Under the pieces are notes generated by a model. That model made no database searches, was not told where the DNA came from, and saw only the letters and a program-made list of their open reading frames with translations. Positions 43,318 to 51,772 of a stretch of DNA of 64,000 nt are shown here, piece after piece (position 1 is the stretch's first letter; every line of letters starts with the position of its first letter). The position numbers and the translations under genes are program-made. Origin of the DNA: Stenotrophomonas maltophilia. Lineage in GTDB: Bacteria; Pseudomonadota; Gammaproteobacteria; Xanthomonadales; Xanthomonadaceae. Location: NCBI RefSeq assembly GCF_900186865.1, contig NZ_LT906480.1, forward strand, positions 4,110,001-4,174,000, written 5' to 3'.

Positions 43318-45960
43318 ATGTACTGGCTCAGCCGCCACCGGATGCTGTTGCTGACCATCCTGGTGATGGTCGGAGGCACCGTGCTTTGTGCGGTCGCCGC
43401 CGGCCACTACGCCTGGCGGCGCGCCCTCGGCGAGGAAAGCAGCCAGGTGCAACGCCAGCTGCAGCTGTACGGCCAGGGCCTGCAGCAGCGCATCGACCGC
43501 TTCGGCACGTTGCCGCAGGTACTGGCGCTGGATCCGGATCTGCTGCACGCCCTGCGTGTGCCGCCCTCGCCCACCGAACAGCAGCGGCTGAACCTCAAGC
43601 TGCAACGCGCCAATGAAGTCACCCGTGCCTCGACCCTGACCCTGGTCGGCCACGACGGGGTGGCAGTGGCGGCCAGCAACTGGGACCAGCCGACCAGCAA
43701 CGTCGGCGAGAACTACAGCTACCGCCCCTACTACCGGCAGGCACTGGCGCAGGGCCGCGGCCGCTTCTACGGCATCGGCATGACCACCGGCGTACCCGGC
43801 TACTACCTGTCGCAGGCCATCGAGGAAGACGGCAAGCGGCTCGGCGTGGTGGTGATCAAGGTCGAGCTGTCGGCGCTGGAACAGGAATGGTTGAGCAGCC
43901 CGGACGTGGTGCTGGCCAGCGACGACCATGACGTGGTGTTCCTGGCCAACCGTGACAGCTGGCGCTACCGCCTGCTGCGCCCGCTGGGCGCCGATGAGCG
44001 CCGCGAAATGCTGGACGCCCGCCAATACGCCGACCGCGCGTTGCAGCCATTGCGCGCGCGTACTGAAGACGTGCTTGCCGATGGTGGCCGCATGGTGCGC
44101 CTGCTCGATCCCGCACTGCCGCAGCCGATGCTGTGGCAAAGCCTGCCGCTGCCCGCCGAAGGCTGGAACCTGCATCTGCTGCACGACGCCAGCGCCGCCA
44201 CCGCCGCCGGTCGCGCGGCCGCCCTCACCGGCGGTGCCGCGTGGCTGGCGCTGGGCTTCCTGGTGCTGTTCGTGCAGCAGCGCCGACGCCTGGCCAAGCA
44301 TCGCCTGCGCAGCCGCCGCGAACTGGAAACCCTGCTCAAGCAGCACGCACAGGAACTGCGCACCGCACAGGATGGCCTGCTGCAGGCGGCCACCGACGCC
44401 GACAGCGGACTCAGCCGCAGCCTCGAACACCTGCCGCAGGGCGTGGTGGTGATCGACCGCGAACTGCGCCTGGTCGCGTGGAACTCGCGCTACCTGGAAC
44501 TGTTCCGTTTCCCACAGGACCTGGTTCGCGTCGGCCGGCCGATCGAGGAACTGTTCCGCTTCAACGCACGCCGTGGCCTGCTCGGTCCGGGCCCGGTCGA
44601 TGAAGCAATCGAGCGCCGCCTGAACCACCTGCGCAGCGGCCGCCCGCACATGCGCGAGAGCGAGAAGGACGACGGCACGGTGCTGGAGATCCGTGGCAAT
44701 CCGCTGCCTGACGGCGGCTTCGTCACCAGCTATGCCGACATCACCAGCTACAAGAACGCCGCGCGCGAACTGCGCTCGTTGGCCGATGCGCTGGAGCACC
44801 GCATCGCCGAGCGCACCCATGATCTGGAAGAAGCACGCCGCGAAGCCGAGCAGGCCAACCGCTACAAGACCCGTTTCGTTGCCTCGGCCGTGCACGACCT
44901 GCTGCAGCCCCTCAACGCGGCGCGCATGTTCGTCTCGGTGCTGCGCGGCAAGCTGAGTGACCCGGCGCAGCAACAGACCAGCGACCACATCGATGCTGCA
45001 TTGGCCGCGCAGGATGCGATCCTCAACAGCCTGCTGGATATCGCGCGCCTGGAATCGGGCAGCCTGCCCACGCGCGTACAGGCGTTCCGGCTCGGGCCTT
45101 TGCTGCAGACGCTGGCACGCGAGTTCGGCATCGCCGCGCAGTCACGCGGGCTGGTGGTCGACTGGGTCGATACCGCTGCGGTGGTGGTCAGCGATGAAGC
45201 GCTGCTGCGCCGCATCCTGCAGAACTTCCTGTCCAACGCATTGCGCTACAGCGAACGTGGCCGCGTGCTGCTCGGCTGCCGTCGCCGCGAAGGCCTGCTG
45301 TGGATCGAAGTTCACGACCAAGGCCCCGGCATTCCCGATGCACTGCAGGGCGAGATCTTCGAGGAGTTCCGCCGCCTGCACGACGGCCAGCAGCGCGGCG
45401 CCGGCCTTGGCCTGGCAATCGTCGACCGCATCGGTCGGCTGCTCGGCCACCCGATCCGCCTGCGCTCGCAGCTGGGCCAGGGCAGCGTGTTCGCGGTGGG
45501 CGTGCCGTTCGGCGAAGCCAGCGCGATTCCCGCTACTGCTCCTGTGCCGGTGCTGGTGCAGGAACCGGCCGCGGACAATCCGCTGCGCGGTCGCCGGGTG
45601 TGGGTGATCGACGACGATCCGCACGTCTGCGCCGCCAGCCGCGCGCTGCTGGAGCGCTGGGGCTGCGAGGTGGCGCTGGCCGACGGCCCGCAGGCGGCGC
45701 TGCAGCTGGCGGCAACAGGCGCGGTGCCGGAGCTGGTGCTGCTGGATGTGCGCATGGGCGATCACCACGGGCCGGTGCTGTACGAGACGCTGACCGAGTT
45801 GTGGCAGGCCCGTCCGCCGGTGGTGCTGGTCACCGCCGAGCGCGATGCGGGATTGCGTGAGATGGCCGCCGAGCGCGGCTGGGGAATGATGGCCAAGCCG
45901 GTGAAGCCGCCGGCGCTGCGGGCGTTGATGAGCCAGTTGTTGATCCGCCATCGCGGGTAG
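43318..45960 (+). CDS. DctB-like hybrid sensor histidine kinase
   Basis: An 880-residue membrane kinase. TM1 near residues 10-30; a periplasmic double-Cache sensor (about 40-290) with GRFYGIGMTTGVPGYYLSQAI, like the dicarboxylate sensor DctB; TM2 near 300-320; a coiled coil; a PAS domain (about 365-480); HisKA with VHDLLQPLNAARMF (His526); HATPase (NFLSNALRYSERG ... HDQGPGIPD ... GAGLGLAIV); and a C-terminal receiver with phospho-Asp810 (LLDVRMGD). It is probably the sensor for the dctA/porin module, signalling to the LuxR-type regulator at 46515. The TAG stop lies in a 36-bp inverted repeat shared with that gene's 3' end. Confidence 0.92.
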   Translation: MYWLSRHRMLLLTILVMVGGTVLCAVAAGHYAWRRALGEESSQVQRQLQLYGQGLQQRIDRFGTLPQVLALDPDLLHALRVPPSPTEQQRLNLKLQRANEVTRASTLTLVGHDGVAVAASNWDQPTSNVGENYSYRPYYRQALAQGRGRFYGIGMTTGVPGYYLSQAIEEDGKRLGVVVIKVELSALEQEWLSSPDVVLASDDHDVVFLANRDSWRYRLLRPLGADERREMLDARQYADRALQPLRARTEDVLADGGRMVRLLDPALPQPMLWQSLPLPAEGWNLHLLHDASAATAAGRAAALTGGAAWLALGFLVLFVQQRRRLAKHRLRSRRELETLLKQHAQELRTAQDGLLQAATDADSGLSRSLEHLPQGVVVIDRELRLVAWNSRYLELFRFPQDLVRVGRPIEELFRFNARRGLLGPGPVDEAIERRLNHLRSGRPHMRESEKDDGTVLEIRGNPLPDGGFVTSYADITSYKNAARELRSLADALEHRIAERTHDLEEARREAEQANRYKTRFVASAVHDLLQPLNAARMFVSVLRGKLSDPAQQQTSDHIDAALAAQDAILNSLLDIARLESGSLPTRVQAFRLGPLLQTLAREFGIAAQSRGLVVDWVDTAAVVVSDEALLRRILQNFLSNALRYSERGRVLLGCRRREGLLWIEVHDQGPGIPDALQGEIFEEFRRLHDGQQRGAGLGLAIVDRIGRLLGHPIRLRSQLGQGSVFAVGVPFGEASAIPATAPVPVLVQEPAADNPLRGRRVWVIDDDPHVCAASRALLERWGCEVALADGPQAALQLAATGAVPELVLLDVRMGDHHGPVLYETLTELWQARPPVVLVTAERDAGLREMAAERGWGMMAKPVKPPALRALMSQLLIRHRG

Positions 45961-46017
45961 TTTCCAGCCAACGGCGCAGCCCCTCGTGGGTGGTCGCACA
46001 AAGCAGTTCATCGGTGG

Positions 46018-46121
46018 GGCCGGGCAGATGGGCTGCACAGGGGCCGCTGCAAGTACGTCCCTGTAAGCTCGGTCGCCGCATCCATGCGGCTCACGCCCCT
46101 GTGCAGCCCATCTGCCCGGCC
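46018..46121 (+). repeat. Long-arm hairpin element copy L2
   Basis: Perfect 27-bp arms (46018-46044 and 46095-46121) around a 50-nt loop. The loop contains GCAAGTACGTCCCTGTAAGC and GCCGCATCCATGCGGC, matching copy R1 read on the minus strand. It is in the sense orientation of the upstream kinase gene. Confidence 0.9.
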
Positions 46122-46142
46122 ACGGACACGTTCCGTGCGCGT

Positions 46143-46319
46143 CCACCCTCGGAGAAGAAAAAAGATCAAAAGCGGGTCGCGCGCTGCGCTTGCTCGTGTA
46201 GAGCCGAGCCCATGCTCTTGCTTTCCGGCCGGTCCGCGAAGCCGAGCGTGGGCGCGGCTCTACAAAAGGCGGCCTGACAGCCTGCTTTGCTTTTGATCTT
46301 TTTTCTTCTCCGTGGGTGG
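46143..46319. terminator. Bidirectional terminator-like inverted repeat
   Basis: The 31-bp arms (46143-46173, 46289-46319) are complementary except for one base and contain a purine run (GGAGAAGAAAAAAGATC) on one side and a T-rich run (GATCTTTTTTCTTCTCC) on the other, so a poly-U tract is present in both directions. A REP pair occupies the loop. Confidence 0.75.
46198..46263. repeat. REP pair inside the bidirectional terminator
   Basis: GTAGAGCCGAGCCCATGCTC at the left and GAGCGTGGGCGCGGCTCTAC at the right are GTAG-headed inverted units with a GAGC stem variant, separated by about 26 bp. Confidence 0.8.
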
Positions 46320-46341
46320 CAGGCCACCGAAATCTGTCAGA

Positions 46342-46445
46342 GGCCGGTCGGGTTGGGTGCGCGGGGGTGTCAGCCGCATGGATGCGGCTGCCAAGCCTCC
46401 AGGGACGGATTCACGGCGTCCCCCGCGCACCCAACCCGACCGGCC
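46342..46445 (-). repeat. Long-arm hairpin element copy R2
   Basis: Perfect 26-bp arms (46342-46367 and 46420-46445) around a 52-nt loop. Read in the sense of the minus-strand regulator gene, the loop has GCCGTGAATCCGTCCCTGG and GCCGCATCCATGCGGC. The arm sequence is unrelated to those of the other five copies. Confidence 0.9.
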
Positions 46446-46514
46446 CGCTCGCAGCTTCTGCTTTCAGCGACCAACCCAAACCCACCCACGAGGGGCTGCG
46501 CTGTTGGCTGGAAA

Positions 46515-47165
46515 CTACAACCCGATGCCGGCGTCGCCCTCGGGCTCCAGCGCCTTCACCAGCACCGCTGCCTGCGTGCGGCTATGGCATTCGAGCTTCT
46601 TCAGGATCGCAGTGACATGTACCTTCACCGTGTTCTCGGCCAACCCCAGCGTGTAGGCGATCTGCTTGTTGAGCAGGCCATCGGCCAGGCACAGCAGTAC
46701 CCGGAACTGCTGCGGGGTCAGCTGGGCCAAGCGGCTGGCCAGCAGTGCGTCGGCCTCGGAGCGTTCGGCGGCCATCGCCGGGAACCACAGGCCACCATCG
46801 AGCACCGCCTGCACCGCCTCGCCGATGGTCTCGGCCGGGGCGGACTTCGGGATGAAGCCAGCGGCGCCAAACTGCTGAGCACGACGGATCACCCGCGGAT
46901 GGTCGTTGGACGAGAGGATCACCACCGGAATGTCCGGATGCGAGCCGCGCACGTGCAGCAGCGCGGAAAAACCGTGCGCGCCGGGCATGGTCAGGTCCAG
47001 CAGCACCAGGTCCACATTCGGGTGGGCATCCAGCGCTTCGGCCAATGCCTCGGCGCTGGCGACCTCGCGCACCTGCGCCAGCGGCAGGCTCTGCCGCAAT
47101 GACTGCACCACCGCCGAACGCAGCAGCGGGTGGTCATCGGCGATCAGGATGGTGTATTCGCTCAT
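46515..47165 (-). CDS. LuxR/NarL-family response regulator
   Basis: A 216-residue regulator: receiver domain (ADDHPLLR acidic pair, phospho-Asp57 in LLDLTMPG) and a C-terminal LuxR HTH (LTPQQFRVLLCLADGLLNKQIAYTLGLAENTVKVHVTAILKKL, split about residues 150-195). It is convergent with the DctB-like hybrid kinase and probably its partner, controlling dctA and the porin gene. The ATG at 47165. The 29 bp upstream separate it from the substrate-binding protein gene on the same strand. Confidence 0.92.
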   Translation of the reverse strand: MSEYTILIADDHPLLRSAVVQSLRQSLPLAQVREVASAEALAEALDAHPNVDLVLLDLTMPGAHGFSALLHVRGSHPDIPVVILSSNDHPRVIRRAQQFGAAGFIPKSAPAETIGEAVQAVLDGGLWFPAMAAERSEADALLASRLAQLTPQQFRVLLCLADGLLNKQIAYTLGLAENTVKVHVTAILKKLECHSRTQAAVLVKALEPEGDAGIGL

Positions 47166-47193
47166 GCCGCCATTGTACGGGCAGGCCGGAGCC

Positions 47194-48249
47194 TCAGCGC
47201 CCTGCCGGCTCCACGCTGCTGCGCCAGGCATCCAGGAACTGGCGGCGCTTGAGCGCGTCCAGGTACACCAGCAGGCCTGGGCCGAGCTGGATCGGACGGC
47301 GGCTGCGGCCGGGCGCATCGTCGCCACGTGCGTTGCCGGTCACGATCGGCATCAGCCGTGCCTCGCGCGACAGCACCTGCTGGCCACGCGGTGACAACAG
47401 GTAGTCGAGGAAGCGCCGGGCTTCTTCCGGGTGTGGGCCGGTACGTGGAATCACCGCGGTACGCAGCACCACCAGCGTGTAGTCCTCGGGCTCCACGATC
47501 GCCAGCGGCGCACCCGCGTCGATGCGCGCCTGCGCGTAGGAGCCGAGCACGTTGTAGACCAGCGACAGCTGTCCGCTGGCGACCTTGTCCAGCAGCACGC
47601 CGGTGCGCTCCTCGCGCACCACGTCGTTGTCGCCCAGCGCGCCCAGCAACGCGCCGGCGATGCTGCCACGCTGCGCATCCTGGGTAGACAACAGGTAGCC
47701 GACACTGCTGCGCTCGATGTCATAGGTACCGACCCTGCCGCGCAGCGGTGCCCCCTCCGCGCGCAACCGGTCCAGCAGTTGCCGACGCGTGTGCGGCACC
47801 TTCGCAGCCGGCAGTGCGCGGGTGTTGTAGACCATCACCACCGGCTCGTAGCTGATGCCGAAGGCCTCGTTGCGCCACTGCGCCCAGGCCGGTAGCGCAG
47901 CGGTCTGCGCCGAACGATGCGGCAGCGCGTGGCCGTCGTTGACCAGCTTGGTCTGCAGGTCCATGCCGCTGGAGATCAGCAGGTCCGGCGATGCCGGTCC
48001 GCCGCGGTCGTGCAGGTACCGCGCGTACAGGTCCTGGGTGATGATGTCCTCGTACACCACCTCAGTGCCGGGGTGCAGCCGCTGGTAGTCGGCAATCACT
48101 ACCGCGAACACTTCGATGTCGGTGGTGCCGTGGATGCGCAGCTGCGCAGTGGCCTTTGCCTGGGCCGGGAAGCGGCGCACGTCGCCCGGTGCTGCAAGCA
48201 CCGGCAGGGCCAGCAGCAAGGCAACGGCAGCAGCGAACAGGCGGATCAT
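47194..48249 (-). CDS. Periplasmic solute-binding protein linked to the TctDE-like system
   Basis: A 351-residue exported protein (signal peptide AVALLLALPVLAAPGD) with the fold of iron/sulfate-type extracellular solute-binding proteins: LRIHGTTDIEVFAVVIADYQ, SPDLLISSGMDLQTKLVNDG, and a C-terminal FLDYLLSPRGQQVLSREARLMP. No permease or ATPase genes are adjacent, so it is unlikely to serve an ABC transporter here; instead it may present a ligand to the kinase. The ATG at 48249 overlaps the kinase stop (ATGA). Confidence 0.82.
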   Translation of the reverse strand: MIRLFAAAVALLLALPVLAAPGDVRRFPAQAKATAQLRIHGTTDIEVFAVVIADYQRLHPGTEVVYEDIITQDLYARYLHDRGGPASPDLLISSGMDLQTKLVNDGHALPHRSAQTAALPAWAQWRNEAFGISYEPVVMVYNTRALPAAKVPHTRRQLLDRLRAEGAPLRGRVGTYDIERSSVGYLLSTQDAQRGSIAGALLGALGDNDVVREERTGVLLDKVASGQLSLVYNVLGSYAQARIDAGAPLAIVEPEDYTLVVLRTAVIPRTGPHPEEARRFLDYLLSPRGQQVLSREARLMPIVTGNARGDDAPGRSRRPIQLGPGLLVYLDALKRRQFLDAWRSSVEPAGR

Positions 48250-49637
48250 GGACTGCTCCGGGGCAGGCGGATGGTGGCGACCAGCCCGCCCTGCGGACGG
48301 TTGCTGAGGTCGATGCGACCGCCATGGCTGTCGACCACGCGCTTGACGATGGCCAGGCCAAGCCCGGCGCCGCCGGACGGCGCGCCTTCGCCACGGGCGA
48401 AGCGCTCGAACACGCGTTCGGCATCGGCGGCGGCAATGCCGGCACCGTGGTCGGCGATGGTCAGCACGGCCTGCCCGCCTTCCACGGTCAACGCGATCTG
48501 CAACGGGCCGTCACCGCCGTACTTGAGGGCGTTGTCGACCAGGTTCTTGATCGCCTCGCGCAGCAGCAGCGCATCACCGTGCACCTGCACGGGTTCGGCG
48601 GTCATCGCCAGTTGTACGCGCGGTGCCGGCCCTGCCTGCGGCAGTGCCTCATGCAGGGCCTGGTGCACGGCCTCGGCCAGGTCCACCGCTGCAAAGCGCT
48701 GCAGATGCGAGCGATGGATCACGCTGGCATCGCTGAGCAGCTGGTTCAGCAACCGGCTCATGTGGGTGGCATTGCGTTCGATCGCCTGCAGGCTGCGCCG
48801 CATGTCCTCGGGGTCGTCGTCATCCAGCGCCAGCTGTGCCTGCGCGCGCAGGGCAGCCAACGGCGTACGCATCTGGTGCGCGGCCTCGGCCATGAACGCG
48901 CGCAAGGTCTCGTTGCTGCTGGACAGTCGTTCCATGAAGCGGTTCAACGCTGCCACCATCTGGTCCATCTCGCGCGGCACGCGCGCATCCAGCGGTTTCA
49001 GATCGGACGGCTCGCGGCGCGACAGCTCGCGTTCCACCCGCACCAATGGCCGGAACGCGCGATGCACGCCAAAGGCCACCAGCGCCAGCAGCAGCCCGGA
49101 CAGCACACCGATCGCCAGCAATGCACGGTTGACCATGTCCTGCGCAACCGCTTCACGTGCACGCCGGGTCTGGCCGACCTGCACCTGCACCTCGCCCTGC
49201 GCCGACGCGGCGGCGAAACTGCGGCCGACGACCACGAAGCGCACGGTCTCGCCGCTGTACGCCGCATCAAACAGCTGCGGTTGCGGGCCTGGCCGGCGCG
49301 GTGGCGCCGGCAGGTCGCCGTAGCCGGTGATCAGGTTGCCGCGACTGTCGGCGACCCGATAGAACACACGGTCTTCCGGAGCCATCGCCAGCAGGTCCAG
49401 CGCGGCATAGGGAAGATCGACCTGCCATTGGCCATCGACCAGGGCCACCGAATCGGCAATGGACAACGCCGAGGACACCAGCAGGTGATCGTAGGAACGG
49501 TTGGCGGCGCGCTGGCCATAGCCGCGCGCGGCAAACAGCAGGGCCACCGCGAACACCGCCAGCAACGCGCCGAGATAGAGCAGCAGCGTGCGCCGCAGCG
49601 AGCCCGGTGCGGCATTCGCGGTACGCGCGTCAGCCAT
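48246..49637 (-). CDS. TctE-like sensor histidine kinase
   Basis: A 463-residue kinase with two membrane helices flanking a periplasmic 2CSK_N domain (residues about 40-170, RSYDHLLVSSALSIADSVAL), a HAMP segment, HisKA with AEAAHQMRTPLAALRAQ (His254) and an HATPase (DNALKYGG, IADHGAGIAAAD, GGAGLGLAIVKRV). This is the tricarboxylate-sensor TctE architecture. It overlaps the regulator gene upstream by 8 bp and the binding-protein gene downstream by 4 bp, so the three are one operon. Confidence 0.92.
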   Translation of the reverse strand: MADARTANAAPGSLRRTLLLYLGALLAVFAVALLFAARGYGQRAANRSYDHLLVSSALSIADSVALVDGQWQVDLPYAALDLLAMAPEDRVFYRVADSRGNLITGYGDLPAPPRRPGPQPQLFDAAYSGETVRFVVVGRSFAAASAQGEVQVQVGQTRRAREAVAQDMVNRALLAIGVLSGLLLALVAFGVHRAFRPLVRVERELSRREPSDLKPLDARVPREMDQMVAALNRFMERLSSSNETLRAFMAEAAHQMRTPLAALRAQAQLALDDDDPEDMRRSLQAIERNATHMSRLLNQLLSDASVIHRSHLQRFAAVDLAEAVHQALHEALPQAGPAPRVQLAMTAEPVQVHGDALLLREAIKNLVDNALKYGGDGPLQIALTVEGGQAVLTIADHGAGIAAADAERVFERFARGEGAPSGGAGLGLAIVKRVVDSHGGRIDLSNRPQGGLVATIRLPRSSP

Positions 49638-50319
49638 CGGCGTCGGCGCTGCCGTCACTGGCTTCCAGCAGGTAGCCAACGCCGCGCACCGTGGTGATGC
49701 GCAGCGGTGCGCCTGCCAGCTTCTTTCTCAGGCGACCCACATACAGTTCGATGGCATTCGGACCGGCTTCGTCGTCGAAGCCGAACAGGCCGTTGCCGAT
49801 TTCGTCCTTGCCGACCACCTGGCCGAGGCGGCCGACCAGGATCTCCAGCAGCCGGTATTCGCGGTTGGGCAGCTCGATCGGTTCGCCGTCGAGGCTGACC
49901 CGGTGCGCGGCGTTATCGAACTGGAAGCCGCCGATCTGCACCACTTCGCTGGCCTGCCCACGCGCACGCCGCAGCAGCACGCGGCAGCGTGCTTCGAACT
50001 CGCGGAAATCGAATGGTTTGCCCAGGTAGTCATCGGCGCCGACATCCAGCGCCTGCACGCGGTCTTCGATGCTATCGCGCGCGGTCAGCATCAGCACCGG
50101 CGTGCTGTCGCCGCGCTCGCGCATGCCGGCCAGCACGCGCAGGCCATCGAGCTTGGGCAGGCCGATATCCAGCACCACCAGGTCGAAGCTCTGGTAGCGC
50201 AGCACGCTGGCCGCCGCCAGGCCATCGGCCTGCCAGTCCACGGCATGCCCACTGCGGCGCATGCGGCGGATGATCGCATCGGCCAGATCCGGGTTGTCTT
50301 CGACCAGCAGCAGGCGCAT
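49630..50319 (-). CDS. TctD-like OmpR-family response regulator
   Basis: A 229-residue regulator: receiver (phospho-Asp51 in VLDIGLPKLDG) and a winged-helix OmpR DNA-binding domain (LPNREYRLLEILVGRLGQVV ... NAIELYVGRLRKKL ... VRGVGYLLEA). The ATG at 50319; a GTG two codons upstream is possible. It is the first gene of the operon, divergent from the porin and citrate transporter it probably activates in response to tricarboxylates. Confidence 0.92.
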   Translation of the reverse strand: MRLLLVEDNPDLADAIIRRMRRSGHAVDWQADGLAAASVLRYQSFDLVVLDIGLPKLDGLRVLAGMRERGDSTPVLMLTARDSIEDRVQALDVGADDYLGKPFDFREFEARCRVLLRRARGQASEVVQIGGFQFDNAAHRVSLDGEPIELPNREYRLLEILVGRLGQVVGKDEIGNGLFGFDDEAGPNAIELYVGRLRKKLAGAPLRITTVRGVGYLLEASDGSADADG

Positions 50320-50534
50320 GGGCACGGGGGTGGGAAGGGAAACGAATGCTACCGCATGCCGCTGCCGCGCTCGCCGCGCCCCGCCCGGAGGCGGCAGCGG
50401 GCCGCTTTACGCTGCACCGCACAATCCGTTGACAGGACGATGACAGCTTGCCCGACCCAGACTGCGGCCGCGCACCGTCCGGTGCCCACGATTGCCGCGC
50501 GCCTGGCGCGCACCTGGGAGGGTTTGTGGAATTC

Positions 50535-51701
50535 ATGTTTGCCTGGCGGCGCCCTGCCGCCATGGTGGCGCTGGCTGCCCTGTCGGCGCCGGCCATTGCC
50601 GCCGAAGACGACCGTCCGGTCACCGCCACCCTGGGTGGTCGCCTGCACCTGGACTTCGCCACCTTCGACAACGACAACCGGGGCACCCCGAACAAGGACG
50701 ACACCGAAATCCGCCGTGCGTGGGTTGACGTGTCCGGCAAGTTCTTCGTGGTCGACTACAAGCTGGAAGCCGATTTCTCCGGCGACCGCGTCGAGGCCAA
50801 GGACGTGTACCTGGCACGCAGCTTCGGCAAGGCCGGCAAGCTGACCGTGGGCCAGTTCAAGCAGTACTTCTCGCTGGATGACCGCACCAGCTCCAACTAC
50901 GGCAGCTTCCTGGAACGTGGCAACGCCGGCACCACGCTGGCGCCGCTGTACCGCCTGGGTGCGTCCTGGCAGGCCAACCCCGGTGACTTCACCTGGGCGG
51001 CCAGCCTCTACAGCCTGGAGAGCATCGACGCCTGGCAGGTGAAGGGTCGCGCCGCCGGTGGCCGCGTCACCTGGGCGCCCTCGCCCAGCGATGGCGACGT
51101 GCTGCACCTGGGCCTGTCGCTGGCCCGCGAGGCCTACGACAACCCCGGCGCCAACGGCGTGCCCGGCCTGCGCATCCGCCCGCGCCCGGCCGGCCATCTG
51201 TCCGACAACAGCCGCCTGACCCTGGTCGACTTCTCCGCCGGCCGCGATACCGACGTCAACAAGTGGTCGCTGGAATACGCGCAGGTGCGCGGCCCGCTGT
51301 CGTGGCAGGGCGAGTTCAGTGGCGCCACCTTCGACGACGGCGCGCAGCGCGGCGATGTAATGGCGGCCTACGGCATGCTCAGCTGGTTCGTCACCGGCGA
51401 AAGCCGTGCCTACGACCGCAAGACCGGTCGATTCGCGCGGGTGAAGGACATCCGGCACAAGGCCGGCGCCTTCGAAGTGGCGCTGCGCTACGACCAGATG
51501 TGGGGCGCGCAGCATCTCGACGGTGCGCCGGACCTGCGTCGCGGCAGCACCGAAGCCTGGACGCTGGGTGGCAACTGGTACCTGCGCGACAACCTGCGCT
51601 TCATGCTCAACGTGATCGAAAGCCGCAACCGTGATCGCCTGGCCGGGGTGACGGTGGACCGCACGCGCGCGGTCACCGGCCGCCTGCAGTACGACTTCTA
51701 G
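50535..51701 (+). CDS. OprP/OprO-family porin (citrate locus)
   Basis: A 388-residue precursor, signal peptide (MVALAALSAPAIAAED), and porin features GRLHLDFATFDNDNRGTPNK, AWVDVSGKFFVVDYKLEADFSGD and a C-terminal YDF. It is divergent from the TctD-like regulator gene and 71 bp upstream of citM, so probably admits citrate across the outer membrane, like OpdH next to TctDE in Pseudomonas although from another porin family. The start is the ATG at 50535; a GTG at 50526 has better spacing to GGAGGG and is also possible. Confidence 0.87.
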   Translation: MFAWRRPAAMVALAALSAPAIAAEDDRPVTATLGGRLHLDFATFDNDNRGTPNKDDTEIRRAWVDVSGKFFVVDYKLEADFSGDRVEAKDVYLARSFGKAGKLTVGQFKQYFSLDDRTSSNYGSFLERGNAGTTLAPLYRLGASWQANPGDFTWAASLYSLESIDAWQVKGRAAGGRVTWAPSPSDGDVLHLGLSLAREAYDNPGANGVPGLRIRPRPAGHLSDNSRLTLVDFSAGRDTDVNKWSLEYAQVRGPLSWQGEFSGATFDDGAQRGDVMAAYGMLSWFVTGESRAYDRKTGRFARVKDIRHKAGAFEVALRYDQMWGAQHLDGAPDLRRGSTEAWTLGGNWYLRDNLRFMLNVIESRNRDRLAGVTVDRTRAVTGRLQYDF

Positions 51702-51772
51702 GCCCGACATTCCGGGCATTCCGCCCGGGCCCCTTCCACTCCCCACGTCCTGTTTTCGCAAGGAGTCCGCAG

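Larger units (their letters stand above)
45958..46517. repeat. 560-bp nested inverted-repeat structure between convergent kinase and regulator genes
   Basis: The outer 36-bp arms 45958-45993 and 46482-46517 differ at one position (TAGTTTCCAGCCAACGGC at the left, and its complement at the right), and each contains the stop codon of its adjacent gene. Inside lie, symmetrically: hairpin L2 (46018-46121), a 31-bp arm (46143-46173), a REP pair (46198-46263), the matching 31-bp arm (46289-46319), and hairpin R2 (46342-46445). No gene is seen in it. Confidence 0.9.
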
